Assembly (NCBI RefSeq): GCF_030818075.1
Contig: NZ_JAUSZZ010000001.1
Span: 124,001 to 188,000 of the forward strand
DNA length: 64,000 nucleotides
Source of the DNA: Microbacterium proteolyticum
GTDB taxonomy: Bacteria; Actinomycetota; Actinomycetes; Actinomycetales; Microbacteriaceae
Reading direction: 5' to 3'
The notes beneath the pieces were generated by a model. That model did no database searches and was not told the origin of the DNA. It was given only the letters and a program-made list of their open reading frames with translations. Within the stretch, counting starts at the first letter, position 1. Every line of letters starts with the position of its first letter. Of this stretch, positions 1 to 15,472 are shown in pieces. Position numbers and translations under genes: made by a program.

Positions 1-2863
<2,863 letters not shown>

Positions 2864-2919
2864 TGGTTCTCCTGTGTCGGAATTCTCTGAAATCTGAGCT
2901 GGGTCGCTGAGCTGGAAGC

Positions 2920-6417
<3,498 letters not shown>

Positions 6418-6585
6418 GGGAATAACCTCCAGAAGCCCGGGCGAGGGGCTCGTGATTCCTTGTCGTCAGGTGGAGTGCGTTCCTGCCCCGAAAACCCGCT
6501 CGTCGCACACCGCGGTGAGGCGGGGACGGGCAGGCTCAGCCGACCACCATATGAGGGCAGGGGGAATCGAGGAGCGCAAAGTCCA

Positions 6586-6614
6586 AGCATACGCCGGAGG
6601 ACTCGCCGTGTCCA
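6586..6614 (-). promoter_or_regulatory. rpoBC promoter, sigma-70 type
   Basis: Reading leftward, TGGACA (6614-6609) and TATGCT (6591-6586) are separated by exactly 17 bases. Transcription would start near 6579, leaving an untranslated leader of about 160 bases before the TTG of rpoB. A short inverted repeat GCGGT-ATA-ACCGC (6643-6655) lies just upstream. Confidence 0.7.
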
Positions 6615-6689
6615 GTCGAATTCTTGACGCGTTTGCGGACCTGCGGTATAACCGCGTGCGCCCGTCGAACATTCCCGCCGCCGCCGTGC

Positions 6690-8303
6690 TCAGACGCGCC
6701 GGAAGCGCACCCCGTCGCCCGGACGCGCCTGCGCGAGCGCGTCGAGGGCGGCATCCGGAACCACCCCGATCACGGGATACCCGCCGGTGACGGGACCGTC
6801 GGCGAGCAGCACCACCGGCCGACCGTGCGGCGGCACTTGGACCGCCCCGGGACGCATCCCCTCGCTCGGCAGCTCGCCCGACCGCGCGCGAGGAAGGGCG
6901 GGACCGTCGAGGCGGATGCCGACGCGGTCCGCATCCGCCGAGACGGTCCACGTCGCAGCCGTCATCGCCTCGAGCGCTCCGGCGGCGAACCAGTCGGCGC
7001 GGGGTCCCGCCGACAGCGGCACATCGATGAGCGCGGGCGGAACCGACCAGGGGAAGCCGTCCACGGTCGGGACAGGACCCGCCGGGGTTCCCGACCGGAT
7101 GACGTCGCCCGCCGCCGACGGTGCCGGGCCGAGCCCCGCGAGCACGTCGCTCGCCATCGAGCCGAACGCGGTGGGCGAGACCACTCCGCCGCGCACGGCC
7201 AGATACAGCCGGAGTCCGGCGCGGGCGGCGCCGATCGCCAGCGTGGCGCCGGCCGGCAGATGCAGGGGCGCATAGGCATCCACCGCCCGCCCGTCGACCG
7301 ACACATCGGCGAGCGCTCCGGTGACGCAGACCCAGGTGTCGTGCTCCGCCCGCGCGCGGAACCCGCCGAGCACGATCTCGAGCCCCGCCGCCGTCTCGGC
7401 GTTGCCAACGAGGCGGTTGGCGACGCGCAGAGCCCCGCGGTCGAGCGCGCCGGAGCGGGCGATACCGAGGGCCGCTCGACCGGGACGACCGAGGTCCTGC
7501 ACGGTCGCCGCGGCCCCGGGGGCGAGGATCCGCAGCGCGGGTGCGGCAACTCCGTGGCCAGCGGAGGACGAGGGAAGAGCGGAGGACGGATCACCGGCAT
7601 CCCGTCCTCCGCTCGCCCCGAATCCTCCGCTGATCACCGCTGCCGCGGCGATGCGTGAGCGCTCCGGCACGAACCGCACGCGCGCCCGCGGGGGGAGCAG
7701 CACCGGGTCGGCGGCATCCGGATCGAACAGCACCACGTCGGTCGAACCGATGAGCCGCCAGCCGCCGGGCGTCTGGCGCGGGTAGGCGCCGCTGAACTCC
7801 CCCGCCACGCCCAGCGCACCGGCCGGGACGCGCGTGCGCGGCGAGGCCAGACGCGGGACCTCGTACGGCCAGTCCGGGCTCACGAGGTAGGCGAAACCGG
7901 GCGCGAAGCCTGTGAATGCCACCGTCCACTCGGCGGCCGCGTGCCGGCGGACGAGCTCGGCGACGGGGATGCCGAGGGTCTCCGCCGTGGAGTCGAGGTC
8001 GGCGCCGTCGTAGCGCACGGGCACCTCGATGAGGGGGCCGGGGAGGACGGCATCCGGTCCCTGCTGGTCGCAGAAGAGGATCCAGGCGTGCACGGCGTCG
8101 CGGGACAGACGCGACGGGTCGAACGCGACGAGCACGGTGCGAGCGGCGGGGACGAGGTCGTCGACACCGTCGGGCGGGGCCGCGGCGAGCGCGGCGTGCA
8201 GCTCCAGGACGGCGGCGAGGTCCGCGACCTCGGCCAGCACCGCCCGGTCCCCGAACGGCAGGAGTCTCACCCTCGATCCGGTCGCGCCACGGCGGGACGT
8301 CAC
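6690..8303 (-). CDS. 5-oxoprolinase subunits B and C, fused (PxpB-PxpC; KipI-KipA type)
   Basis: A 537-residue fusion of the two biotin-independent 5-oxoprolinase subunits that work with PxpA to open pyroglutamate to glutamate using ATP. The N-terminal half (residues 1-210) is the PxpB/KipI domain, with GFAPGFAYL and TPGGWRLIGST; a Gly/Ser-rich linker leads to the PxpC/KipA domain (from about residue 245), with TVQDLGRPG and VRGGV. In many bacteria these are two genes. I chose GTG at 8303 because it overlaps the pxpA stop as GTGA and has GAGGTG upstream; GTG at 8270 is a possible shorter start. The older label urea/allophanate hydrolase-like is less likely given pxpA next door. Confidence 0.9.
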   Translation of the reverse strand: MTSRRGATGSRVRLLPFGDRAVLAEVADLAAVLELHAALAAAPPDGVDDLVPAARTVLVAFDPSRLSRDAVHAWILFCDQQGPDAVLPGPLIEVPVRYDGADLDSTAETLGIPVAELVRRHAAAEWTVAFTGFAPGFAYLVSPDWPYEVPRLASPRTRVPAGALGVAGEFSGAYPRQTPGGWRLIGSTDVVLFDPDAADPVLLPPRARVRFVPERSRIAAAAVISGGFGASGGRDAGDPSSALPSSSAGHGVAAPALRILAPGAAATVQDLGRPGRAALGIARSGALDRGALRVANRLVGNAETAAGLEIVLGGFRARAEHDTWVCVTGALADVSVDGRAVDAYAPLHLPAGATLAIGAARAGLRLYLAVRGGVVSPTAFGSMASDVLAGLGPAPSAAGDVIRSGTPAGPVPTVDGFPWSVPPALIDVPLSAGPRADWFAAGALEAMTAATWTVSADADRVGIRLDGPALPRARSGELPSEGMRPGAVQVPPHGRPVVLLADGPVTGGYPVIGVVPDAALDALAQARPGDGVRFRRV

Positions 8304-9052
8304 CACGGCGCGCGCACCTCGACGTCCGCGTCGTCGAGCGCGGCGCGCACGGCCCGTGCCATCGCGACCGCCGACGGGGTGTCGCCGTGCAGGCACAGGG
8401 ATGCGGCATCGACGGCGATGCGCGTGCCGTCCACGGCCTCGATCTCGCCGTCACGCACGAAGCGCAGCGCACGCGCGGCGACGAGCGCCGGGTCCTCGAC
8501 CACGGCGCCGGGCTCGCCGCGCGGAACGAGCCCGCCGCGCGCGGTGTATCCGCGGTCGAGGAACGCCTCGTGCACGAAGGCGAGGCCGGCGGATGCCGCG
8601 GCGTCGGCGATGGCACCCGGCATCCCCAGCACCGGCAGCGCACGCCCGAGGCGCGCCGACAGGTCGGCCACGGCCGCGGCCACAGCACGGGCCTGCCCGG
8701 GGTCCTCGGTCACCGCGTGATACAGCGCGCCGTGGGGTTTGACGTAGCGGATGTCCGCCCCGGCGGCCGCGAGCGCGTCCAGTTGCCGGGCGACGCTCGC
8801 CCGCAGCTCCGCGGGCGGCGGATCGCGTCGGACCCGGCCGAAGTTCTCGCGGTCGTCGTACGACGGATGCGCGCCGACGGCGACGCCGAAGCGGGCGGCG
8901 CGCGCCACGGCATCCGTCATCGACCGGGCATCGCCGGCGTGCCCACCGCACGCGACATTGGCGCTGGACACGAGCGCGAACATCGCCTCGTCGTCGGCCG
9001 TCGGCACTCCGTCGACGGTCTCGCCGAGGTCGGCGTTGAGGTCCACGCGCAT
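8300..9052 (-). CDS. pxpA: 5-oxoprolinase subunit A (LamB/YcsF family)
   Basis: A 250-residue LamB/YcsF protein, the third 5-oxoprolinase component. Signature segments are DLNADLGE at the N-terminus, NVACGGHAGD, GAHPSYDD and VKPHGALYH. ATG at 9052 fits the family N-terminus and lies 7 bases after a TACGGT hexamer, so the mRNA is probably leaderless. Translation is coupled to the fused pxpBC gene by a 4-base overlap. The operon is divergent from a peptide-importer ATPase gene, which may hint that peptides with N-terminal pyroglutamate are a source of substrate; that link is inference. Confidence 0.92.
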   Translation of the reverse strand: MRVDLNADLGETVDGVPTADDEAMFALVSSANVACGGHAGDARSMTDAVARAARFGVAVGAHPSYDDRENFGRVRRDPPPAELRASVARQLDALAAAGADIRYVKPHGALYHAVTEDPGQARAVAAAVADLSARLGRALPVLGMPGAIADAAASAGLAFVHEAFLDRGYTARGGLVPRGEPGAVVEDPALVAARALRFVRDGEIEAVDGTRIAVDAASLCLHGDTPSAVAMARAVRAALDDADVEVRAPW

Positions 9053-9059
9053 GCTGCCC

Positions 9060-9065
9060 ACCGTA
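9060..9065 (-). promoter_or_regulatory. leaderless -10 hexamer of pxpA
   Basis: TACGGT ends 7 bases before the pxpA ATG. It borders the large palindrome at 9070-9134. Confidence 0.5.
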
Positions 9066-9069
9066 TCGC

Positions 9070-9134
9070 CGCGTGAGGGGTCAAGAACTGTCGCCAAGCG
9101 GGCTCGCAGGCGACAGTTCTTGACCCCTCACGCG
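9070..9134. repeat. 65-bp perfect palindrome, family A copy 1
   Basis: Two perfectly complementary 26-base arms (9070-9095 and 9109-9134; outer end CGCGTGAGGGGTCA) flank a 13-base loop. It lies between the divergent pxpA and peptide-importer ATPase genes. A second copy with the same arm and loop lengths is at 54266-54330, so this is a dispersed palindromic repeat and not a one-off terminator. Confidence 0.9.
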
Positions 9135-9200
9135 TTACGGCGGTGTGACGATCGGGCGGGAGGGGTGGGCAGAAGTGCACCGGCGGGCGAGGATGGGGGG

Positions 9201-10868
9201 ATGACCTCCGATGTCGCCGGTCCCCCCGCTCCGGCATCCCCTTCCCCCCTCCTCTCCGTCCGCGACCTCGCCGTCGACTTCGCCACCATGGACGGCCCCG
9301 TGCGCGCCGTCGACGGGGTGAACCTCGACATCCACGCGGGCGAGACCATCGCCATCGTCGGCGAATCGGGCTCCGGCAAGTCGACGACCGCGATGGCGAT
9401 CATCGGCCTGCTGGCATCCGGTGGGCGCGTCGCCCGCGGGCAGATCCTGCTGGACGGCGAGGATCTGACCGCCTTCAGCGAAGCGCGCATGCGGCAGGTG
9501 CGCGGCCGGCAGATCGGCCTGGTGCCGCAGGACCCCATGTCGAACCTCAACCCCGTCGCGAAGATCGGCACGCAGGTCGCCGAGACGCTGCTCGCGCACG
9601 GCCTGGCCGACCGGTCGAACCTCAAGGGCAAGGTGGTCGAGGCGCTCGAGGCGGCCGGACTCCCGGATGCCGATAAGCGGGCGACCCAGTACCCGCACGA
9701 GTTCTCCGGCGGGATGCGTCAGCGCGCGCTCATCGCCATCGGCCTCGCGTGCCGCCCGCGACTGCTGATCGCCGACGAGCCGACCAGCGCCCTCGACGTC
9801 ACCGTGCAGCAGACGATCCTCGACCAGATCGACAAGCAGACGAGCGAGCTGGGCGCCGCCGTCCTGCTCATCACGCATGACCTGGGCCTCGCCGCCGAAC
9901 GCGCGTCGCGGGTGGTCGTGATGCACCGCGGACGTGTCGTCGAGCAGGGCCCTGCGCGGCAGATCCTCGAGAACCCGCAGCACCCGTACACGCAGTCGCT
10001 CGTCGCGGCGGCGCCCTCGGTGGCTGCGGTGCGCCTGCGCCCGGAGGACTTCCGCGGCGAGCGCGCCGTCGAAGCGGTGCGCGACAACATCGTCGAGATC
10101 ACCGGCCTCACGAAGGTGTACCCCGGACGAGGCCGCAGTGAGGACTTCCGCGCGGTCGACAACGTGTCGCTGTCGATCCCGCGTGGTCAGACCGTCGCCA
10201 TCGTGGGCGAGTCCGGCTCGGGCAAGACGACGACCGCCCGCATGCTGCTCAACGTCGTGGAACCGACCAGTGGCTCGATCACGTTCGACGGCCAGGATGT
10301 CGCCGCGCTCAAGGGCGAGGCCCTCCGGCAGTTCCGGCAGAAGGTGCAGCCGATCTTCCAGGACCCGTACTCGAGCCTGAACCCCATGTTCACGATCGAG
10401 CGCATCGTCGAGGAGCCCCTCTCCTTCTACAAGCGCGGGTCCAAGGCCGAGCGCTCGAAGCGGGTGCGCGAGCTGATGGATGACGTGGCCCTGCCGGCAT
10501 CCATGCTCCGCCGCTATCCGTCGGAGCTGTCGGGCGGGCAGCGGCAGCGCGTCGCGATCGCCCGCGCCCTGGCGCTCTCTCCCGAGCTCATCGTGTGCGA
10601 CGAGCCGGTGTCGGCGCTCGACGTGCTCGTGCAGGCGCAGATCCTCGACCTGCTCGGCGACCTGCAGCGCGAATACGGCCTCAGCTACCTCTTCATCTCG
10701 CACGACCTCGCGGTGGTGCGCCTGATCAGCGACTACGTCTGCGTCATGAAGGATGGGCGGCTGGTGGAGGCGGCATCCAGCGAAGAGGTGTTCACCAACC
10801 CGCGCGATCCGTACACGCGGCGCTTGTTGGCGTCGATCCCGGGTAACGAGCTGGGGCTCGCCGGCTGA
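9201..10868 (+). CDS. dipeptide/oligopeptide ABC transporter, fused double ATPase (DppD-DppF type)
   Basis: A 555-residue protein with two complete ABC ATPases, energising a peptide importer. Domain 1 (about residues 15-270) has GESGSGKST, the signature FSGGMRQR and Walker B LLIADEP; domain 2 (about 290-545) has GESGSGKTT, LSGGQRQR and LIVCDEP. Each domain ends in the C-terminal segment typical of the Opp/Dpp class (HPYTQSL; DPYTRRLL). The start is ATG at 9201, giving MTSDVAG. The matching permease and binding-protein genes are downstream on the opposite strand and converge on this gene, an unusual layout. Confidence 0.95.
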   Translation: MTSDVAGPPAPASPSPLLSVRDLAVDFATMDGPVRAVDGVNLDIHAGETIAIVGESGSGKSTTAMAIIGLLASGGRVARGQILLDGEDLTAFSEARMRQVRGRQIGLVPQDPMSNLNPVAKIGTQVAETLLAHGLADRSNLKGKVVEALEAAGLPDADKRATQYPHEFSGGMRQRALIAIGLACRPRLLIADEPTSALDVTVQQTILDQIDKQTSELGAAVLLITHDLGLAAERASRVVVMHRGRVVEQGPARQILENPQHPYTQSLVAAAPSVAAVRLRPEDFRGERAVEAVRDNIVEITGLTKVYPGRGRSEDFRAVDNVSLSIPRGQTVAIVGESGSGKTTTARMLLNVVEPTSGSITFDGQDVAALKGEALRQFRQKVQPIFQDPYSSLNPMFTIERIVEEPLSFYKRGSKAERSKRVRELMDDVALPASMLRRYPSELSGGQRQRVAIARALALSPELIVCDEPVSALDVLVQAQILDLLGDLQREYGLSYLFISHDLAVVRLISDYVCVMKDGRLVEAASSEEVFTNPRDPYTRRLLASIPGNELGLAG

Positions 10869-10967
10869 GGCGTCGACGCGCATTCGCGTTCCCGTTAGCG
10901 TGAGTGCGGCGCGAACCCCCGCTCAGACGCGGGACATGACGCGTCGACGCGCCCGCCTCTCGGCACG

Positions 10968-11409
10968 TGTCCCACTTCGAGCGAAATTGCGGCGTCATTC
11001 CTGCACAGAGTGGGACATGACGGAGCGCGCGGCTGTCAGCCAGGACGCTGGGGCTCGCCGTGGCGTGTGCGTCGGTCCAGGCGTGTCCCACTTCGTGCAG
11101 GATTCCGGCGTCATTTCTGCACGAAGTGGGACACGACGGAGCGCGCAGCTGTCAGCCAGGACGCTGGGGCTCGCCGTGGCGTGTCTGCGTCTAGGCATGT
11201 CCCACTTTGTGCAAGATTCCGGCGTTATAACTGCACGAAGTGGGACACGGATGCCGACAGCGCCCGCCCACCCCCGGCATGTCCCACTCCGCGGGAAATT
11301 GCGGCGATATAACTGCACGAAGTGGGACATGACGCGCCGAGAGCGCTGGCCCCGCAGCATGTCCCACTTCGTGCAGAACCCGGGCGTCATTCCTGCACAA
11401 AGAGGGACA
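10968..11409. repeat. array of five 50-bp palindromes (family B)
   Basis: This fills most of the 617-base gap between convergent transporter genes; I see no gene here. Five units, each exactly 50 bases, lie at 10968-11017, 11084-11133, 11198-11247, 11280-11329 and 11360-11409. Each begins TGTCCCACT or close to it, ends GTGGGACA or a variant, and folds back on itself through arms of about 17 bases (TGTCCCACTTCGTGCAG in the best copies). All have the same orientation judged by their shared asymmetric centre. The first three are separated by near-identical 64-66 base spacers, a tandem duplication; later spacers are 32 and 30 bases and unrelated. A decayed half-unit GGGACATGACGCG is at 10931. It may serve as a bidirectional terminator. 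Confidence 0.9.
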
Positions 11410-11485
11410 TGGATGCCGAGGCGGCAGCGCCGACGTCCCGGGATCGGCCCCGGCGTGACCGGTGCCGGGGCGCCGAACGGCTGAG

Positions 11486-12445
11486 CTACCGCGCGCGGGT
11501 ACGCGGGTCCATGGCTTCGCGGAGGGACTCGCCCAGCAGCGTGAAGCCCAGCGCGGTCACCGCGATGCAGATGCCGGGGAGGAACGCCAGCCACGGGGCG
11601 ATGGCGAGCTCGGCCTGCGCGTAGGTGAGCATGCGGCCCCACTCGGCGGTCTGCGGGAGGCCACCGCCGAGGCCCAGGAACGACAGCGCCGCGGCGTCGA
11701 TCACGGCGGTCGCGAGCGTCAGGGTCCCCTGCACGATCACGGGGCCCACGCTGTTGGGCAGCACGTGGGTCATCATGATGGTGCGGCGGCTCAGGCCCAG
11801 CGTCTGCGCCGAGAGCACGTAGTCGGCGCCGCGCTGCTGCAGCATCGAGGCGCGCAGGAGGCGCGCGAACACCGGCACCTGCGACGCCCCGATGGCGATC
11901 ATGATCGCGAGCTGGCTCTGCCCGAGGATCGCGGCGATCGAGACGGCCAGCAGCAGGTTGGGCACCGACAGCAGGATGTCGACGAAGCGCATGACGAGCG
12001 CGTCGACCCAGCCACCGAACATGCCGGCGAGAAGGCCCAGCGCCATGCCGCCGATGAGGCCGAGGGCGGTGGAGATCACACCGATCTGCAGCGATGCCTG
12101 AGCTCCCCAGATGAGTTTCGACAGCACGTCGCCGCCGAAGCGGTCGAGGCCCAGCGGGAACTCGGGCCTCTCGCCGGGGCCCGGGATGTCGGTGGGCGTG
12201 ATGAATCGCTGACCGGGCAGCGACTCGGCCGGGTAGGGCGCCAGCAGCGGCGCGAGGGCCGCGACGAGCAGGAACGCCAGCACGATGATCGCGCCGATCC
12301 AGGCGACGGGGCTGCGCCGCAGGCGCTGGAAGACGTCGTGCCAGAACCCGCCGCGCGTCTGGGCGGCGAGCAGCTGCGAGTCGACCACGGCGTTGTCGTC
12401 GACGGGGCCGCCGCTGGGGGCGGGAGGGAGGATGCCGGAGCTCAC
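11486..12445 (-). CDS. dipeptide ABC transporter permease (DppC type)
   Basis: A 319-residue inner-membrane permease of the OppC/DppC class. A cytoplasmic N-terminal tail of about 45 residues precedes TM1 (WIGAIIVLAFLLVAALAPLL); the extracytoplasmic segment holds HPLGLD-like FPLGLDRFGGDVLS; the BPD-type coupling loop is near the C-terminus (DAAALSFLGLG). GTG at 12445 overlaps the stop of the upstream permease as GTGA, so translation is coupled. It pairs with the DppB-type permease to form the channel used by the fused ATPase at 9201-10868. Confidence 0.93.
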   Translation of the reverse strand: MSSGILPPAPSGGPVDDNAVVDSQLLAAQTRGGFWHDVFQRLRRSPVAWIGAIIVLAFLLVAALAPLLAPYPAESLPGQRFITPTDIPGPGERPEFPLGLDRFGGDVLSKLIWGAQASLQIGVISTALGLIGGMALGLLAGMFGGWVDALVMRFVDILLSVPNLLLAVSIAAILGQSQLAIMIAIGASQVPVFARLLRASMLQQRGADYVLSAQTLGLSRRTIMMTHVLPNSVGPVIVQGTLTLATAVIDAAALSFLGLGGGLPQTAEWGRMLTYAQAELAIAPWLAFLPGICIAVTALGFTLLGESLREAMDPRTRAR

Positions 12446-13446
12446 TGGACTCTCACTCTCGGGTCGATGACGCTGTACGACAGGTCGACCAGCAGGTTGA
12501 TGAGGGCGTACGCGATCGCGATGAAGATGATGAAGCCCTGCAGCACGGGGAAGTCGCGGGTGAAGATCGCCCGAGCGAGGAACTGCCCGATGCCCGGGAA
12601 GGCGAACACCGTCTCGGTCAGCACCGCGCCCGAGATCAGCAGACCCGCCTGCAGGCCCACCGTGGTGATGACGGGGAGCATGGCGTTGCGGAGGATGAAG
12701 CGGTTGCGGAGGGTCCCCGTGCCGATGCCCTTGGCGCGACCCGTGCGCACATAGTCGGCGTTCTGCACCTCCAGCACGGAGGCGCGCGTGATGCGCACGA
12801 TGATCGCGAGCGGGATTGTGCCGAGGGCGATGGCCGGCAGGATGAGGTGCACGATGGCATCCCACGAGGCGTCGAACTCCCCCGTGATGAGCCCGTCGAA
12901 GACGTAGAGGTTGGTGTAGTGCGTCGCGTCGATGCGCGGGTTCTGCCGACCGTCGGAGGGCAGCCAGCCCAGCTGCACGGCGAAGATGTACTTCAGGATG
13001 AAGGCGAGGAAGAACACCGGGATCGTGATGCCGATGAGGCTCAGCACGACGGCGGTGTGATCCCAGATCTTCCCGTGTCGGCGGGCCGCCCAGTAGCCGA
13101 GCGGGATGCCGATGCCCACCGCCACGATGAGCGCGGCGATCGAGAGCTCGAGGGTGGCGGGGAAGCGGAGCAGGAACTCCTCGAGCACAGGGCGGCCCGT
13201 CTGGATGGACGACCCGAAGTCCCCCGAGAGCAGGCGCCCGAGCCACGTGAAGTACTGCACGTAGAGCGGCTCGTTGAAGCCGTAGAGCTCGTTGATGCGC
13301 GCGACGGCCTCGGGGGTGGCGCGCTCACCGAGAAGGGCGACGGCGGGGCCGCCGGGGAGCGCGCGCACCCAGGCGAAGAGCAGGACGGACAGACCGAAGA
13401 GGGTCGGGATGAGCAGGAGCAGGCGCCTGCCGATGGTGCGGAGCAC
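12442..13446 (-). CDS. dipeptide ABC transporter permease (DppB type)
   Basis: A 334-residue permease of the OppB/DppB class. It starts with the canonical TM1 RRLLLLIPTLFGLSVLLF and has the BPD_transp_1 core from about residue 95 to the C-terminus, ending in the family-typical YSVIDPRVRVQ. The start is GTG at 13446; the ribosome site is weak. It follows the binding-protein gene after 86 bases that hold a strong hairpin. Confidence 0.93.
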   Translation of the reverse strand: MLRTIGRRLLLLIPTLFGLSVLLFAWVRALPGGPAVALLGERATPEAVARINELYGFNEPLYVQYFTWLGRLLSGDFGSSIQTGRPVLEEFLLRFPATLELSIAALIVAVGIGIPLGYWAARRHGKIWDHTAVVLSLIGITIPVFFLAFILKYIFAVQLGWLPSDGRQNPRIDATHYTNLYVFDGLITGEFDASWDAIVHLILPAIALGTIPLAIIVRITRASVLEVQNADYVRTGRAKGIGTGTLRNRFILRNAMLPVITTVGLQAGLLISGAVLTETVFAFPGIGQFLARAIFTRDFPVLQGFIIFIAIAYALINLLVDLSYSVIDPRVRVQ

Positions 13447-13487
13447 GGATTCTCACAGGGTGTCGGGGGCGGTCGAACACGGAAAGA

Positions 13488-13525
13488 CCGCGGGCCCCGA
13501 CGCCGAAACGGCGCGGAGCCCGCGG
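13488..13525 (-). terminator. intra-operon hairpin between binding-protein and permease genes
   Basis: CCGCGGGC (13488-13495) pairs with GCCCGCGG (13518-13525), with an inner GCCG-AAA-CGGC stem. In the transcribed (minus) direction it lies 8 bases after the binding-protein stop and is followed by TCTTTCC. Such attenuators commonly keep binding-protein mRNA above permease mRNA. Confidence 0.6.
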
Positions 13526-13532
13526 CATCCGA

Positions 13533-15205
13533 TCACTCGGTGAGTTCGATCAGGTTGTAGACCTCGTCCTGCACCGGGCTGGCCGGGTAGGAGCTCACCC
13601 GCGAGGCGAAGGCGAGCGTGGGCACGGGGTTCGCCAGCGGCACACCGGGCAGGAACGTCGCGATCTGCTCGTTCACGGCTTGGTACGCCGGGTCCTGCTC
13701 GTCCTCGGTCGCGAGACCGCGGGCCGAGGTGAGCGCCGAGAACAGCTCGGCGTTGTCGAAGCCCCACTCGTTCGAGGCGGCTCCGAAGAACGTGCCGACG
13801 AAGTTGTCGGGGTCGTTGTAGTCGCCGGTCCACCCGAGCAGGTGGATGCCGTGGTCGCTGCCGCCCTGGATGAGGTCGAGGTACTCGCCCCATTCGTTCG
13901 ACACCGGGTTGAGGACGATCCCCACGGCCTGCAGCTGCGACTGCAGGTTGGTGAAGATCTGCTCGGGGTTGGGCATGTACGGCCGCGAGATGTTGACCGG
14001 GTAGTTGAACGTCAGGGTCAGCGGGTTGGCCTCGGTGTAGCCGGCCTCGGCGAGCAGGGCCTTCGCGCCCTCCTGGTCGAATTCGTACGTGGTGACGCCG
14101 GAGTTGAAGCCGATGACGCTGTCGGGCATGAACTGGGATGCCACGGTGGTGCCCTCGGGCAGCACCTGGGTGACCAGCTGCTCCTTGTCGATGGCGTGGG
14201 CGATGGCCTGGCGCACGCGGATGTCGGCGAGCGCAGGGTCGGCCTGGTTCATGCCGAGGTAGAGGATGTTGAACGGGTCGCGGTTGACCAGCGTGTAGCC
14301 CGCGCCCTCGAGAGCGCCGAGGTCGGCGGGGGCAACGAGGTCGTAGCCGTCGATGGAGCCCGACTCGAGTGCCTGGCGGCGCGCGGTGGTGTCGCCGATC
14401 ACACGGAAGATGACCTCCTGCACCTGGCCCTGCTCGCCCCAGTAGCCGTCGTACGCGCTGACGGTGGTCTCGGCGCCGGGTTCCCACGAGTCGAACTTGA
14501 AGGGGCGCGGTACCGGTGGGGTGGCCCTGCGCGTACTCGCTGAGCGTGGGCGCCTCGGACGTGCCGCCCACCTCATCGGCGCTGTACTCCTCGAGCGCGG
14601 CGGGACTCTGGATGGCGAACGCCGGCAGCGACAGCGCCGGGATGAAGCCGGCGTAGGGCTGCGTCAGCGTGATGGTGACCTCGGTGGGGCTGGCGGCCTC
14701 GCAGCCGCCGTAGATGGAGGTGCCGGTGTCGGCGTAGCCGCGCATGATCTTGCCCCAGTAGTACGACAGGCTCTCGGACTGCGCGATACCGGTGAAGTTG
14801 TTCTGGCGGTCGAAGTTGAAGCAGACGGCGTCGGCGTTGAACTCCGTGCCGTCGTGGAAGGTCACGCCCTCCTTGAGCTCGAAGGTGTAGGACAGACCAT
14901 CCTCGGACTGCGTCCAGCTCTCGGCGAGCAGGGGGGCGGGGTCGGCTGTGCCGGGCGCCACGCCCACGAGGCCCTCGAAGATCTGCCGTGAGATCCGGAA
15001 CGACTCGCCCGTCGCTGGCGAACGCGGGGTCGAGGCTCGACGGGTCGCCCGAGGCACCGAAGACGAAGGTCGAGTCGACGTCGCCGCCGGCCTCGCCACC
15101 ACCGCCGTTGTCGTCGCGCTGACTCGTGCAGCCCGACAGGGCGAGCGCACCGATGGCGACGGTCGCGCCACCGACGAGCAGACGTCGTCGCAGAGAACTG
15201 AGCAT
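13533..15205 (-). pseudogene. dipeptide ABC transporter substrate-binding lipoprotein, two frameshifts (556 aa if corrected)
   Basis: Solute-binding protein family 5 (OppA/DppA) for the importer encoded around it. ATG at 15205, preceded by GGAAGGTG, opens a lipoprotein signal peptide with lipobox LSGC. The protein continues in three successive frames: frame one to DPAFASDG, frame two from ESFRISRQIFEGL to GHPTGTAP, frame three from FKFDSWEPG to the stop. The breaks lie in CCC at 15008-15010 and GGGG at 14502-14505; one base too many in each explains both. All three parts match the family with no other loss, so I favour sequencing errors over a dead gene. Confidence 0.85.
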
Positions 15206-15460
15206 TCGTTGCACCTTCCGGGGGGAAAGGGAGGAGGACGACGGCGTGGTCACCCCGTCGTGCCGCGCTCCACTTGCTGTGTTCTGACGACCGTACAGGG
15301 CGGGCGACCCGCCGCCCATTGCACCTTTGTATCGATCGTGTTTCGGCGCCCTGGCATCCTGCGCTCTCGATCGCTCTCGGCCGGCGCATTTCGCCTGCAC
15401 CCCATCTCGCGCGGTGATCACCCTGCGTCGGGCGGCAACGCGCGGCGCAGGGCGAGGGCC

Positions 15461-15466
15461 TAGCGT
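15461..15466 (+). promoter_or_regulatory. leaderless -10 hexamer of the spermidine-synthase-like gene
   Basis: TAGCGT is 6 bases before ATG 15473. The GGAG between them is too close to the ATG to be a good ribosome site. Confidence 0.5.
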
Positions 15467-15472
15467 GGAGCC

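Noticed and set aside
10968..11409. The regularly repeated units as a CRISPR array
   Set aside because: Units are 50-bp palindromes, spacers have unequal length (30-66 bases) and two are duplicates of each other, and there is no cas gene nearby.
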